From Candidatus Nitrotoga sp. AM1P (GTDB lineage Bacteria > Pseudomonadota > Gammaproteobacteria > Burkholderiales > Gallionellaceae), in the NCBI RefSeq assembly GCF_013168275.1, contig NZ_AP019547.1:2944304-3008303 (forward strand): a stretch of DNA of 64,000 nt, in the 5' to 3' direction. Below, in pieces: positions 63,916 to 64,000 of the stretch (position 1 is the stretch's first letter; each line of letters starts with the position of its first letter). The notes under the pieces are model-generated. The model had not been told where the DNA came from and searched no databases. It saw nothing but the letters and a program-made list of their open reading frames with translations. A program made the position numbers and the translations under genes.

Positions 63916-64000
63916 ATGAATATTAACAAGACAGAATTGCAGGTTCAAATAGACGAGAATTCTGCACATGCTTCGGACTTCGCCATAGCGCTGAATTTTG
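63916..64000 (+). CDS. Start of an unknown gene (3' partial)
   Basis: From the ATG at 63916 the frame is open to the window end (28 codons, beginning MNINKTELQVQIDENSAHAS). No ribosome site is obvious and no family is recognised. It lies 70 bases after repeat copy B, the same repeat that precedes the PP2C gene. Confidence 0.4.
   Translation, partial: MNINKTELQVQIDENSAHASDFAIALNF

Noticed and set aside
1..64000. CRISPR arrays, rRNA operons and complete tRNA genes
   Set aside because: No regularly spaced direct repeats and no rRNA or full cloverleaf sequence were found by eye.

Overview
The window is a piece of a betaproteobacterial chromosome. The best match is the Gallionellaceae/Nitrosomonadales group. 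This is inferred from CheY and CheZ sequences close to the enterobacterial types, the NadA type, the RNase II-TonB pair, the czcCBA pump and a Chp-type pilus chemosensory operon. No rRNA gene, complete tRNA gene, CRISPR array or intact transposase was found.

Layout. 1-3.5 kb: the end of a Nudix hydrolase (nudB-like), nadA, and a coupled endonuclease/cardiolipin synthase pair. 3.6-6.9 kb, minus strand: a porin, a zinc/manganese-type binding protein and an ABC permease, with no ATPase gene. 7.3-14.3 kb, minus strand: an HME-RND heavy-metal efflux operon (small His-containing periplasmic protein, czcC, czcB, czcA) followed by a decayed copy of an internal czcA segment. 14.4-17.1 kb: an RNase II-family enzyme overlapping a tonB-like gene. 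17.5-18.8 kb: two small exported proteins, each closed by a long perfect hairpin. 19.3-26.8 kb: a chemotaxis operon (NIT-domain receptor, two cheV, cheY, cheZ, cheA) behind a good sigma-28-like promoter; cheA carries a one-base frameshift. 27-31.7 kb: core genes pgeF, rluD, bamD and minCDE.

31.8-35 kb is accessory. It holds a histidine phosphatase, a broken DUF3833-like gene, a Tat-exported binding protein and a frameshifted membrane protein. A convincing integron attC site, a further core site and a degenerate attC lie between them, and there is no integrase. 35.2-40 kb holds two overlapping glycoside hydrolase genes (GH63-like and amylo-1,6-glucosidase-like). 40.1-43.4 kb looks like an eroded island: an IS30-type remnant, a BASS-type transporter, a tRNA-Arg(ACG) 3' fragment that begins at the anticodon loop, and fragments of a PepSY membrane protein, a DUF3325 protein and a LysR regulator.

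44.3-62 kb is the most interesting part. A minus-strand operon encodes a fused nucleotide-cyclase/Ser-Thr kinase, PilG-, PilH-, PilI-, PilJ- and ChpA-like proteins and two CheW-like proteins. Divergent from it are a PP2C phosphatase, a double-FHA protein, a PilB-type ATPase with an N-terminal GAF domain, a type IV pilin behind a sigma-54-type promoter, and a membrane GT-C/TPR protein that may glycosylate the pilin. Kinase, phosphatase, phosphothreonine reader and pilus motor are therefore neighbours, which suggests a pilus system governed by Chp signalling, Ser/Thr phosphorylation and cyclic nucleotides together. The window ends with a BepA-like protease and the start of an unknown gene behind a repeat that also precedes the PP2C gene.

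All calls come from reading the sequence. Family names rest on motif recognition, not database searches.
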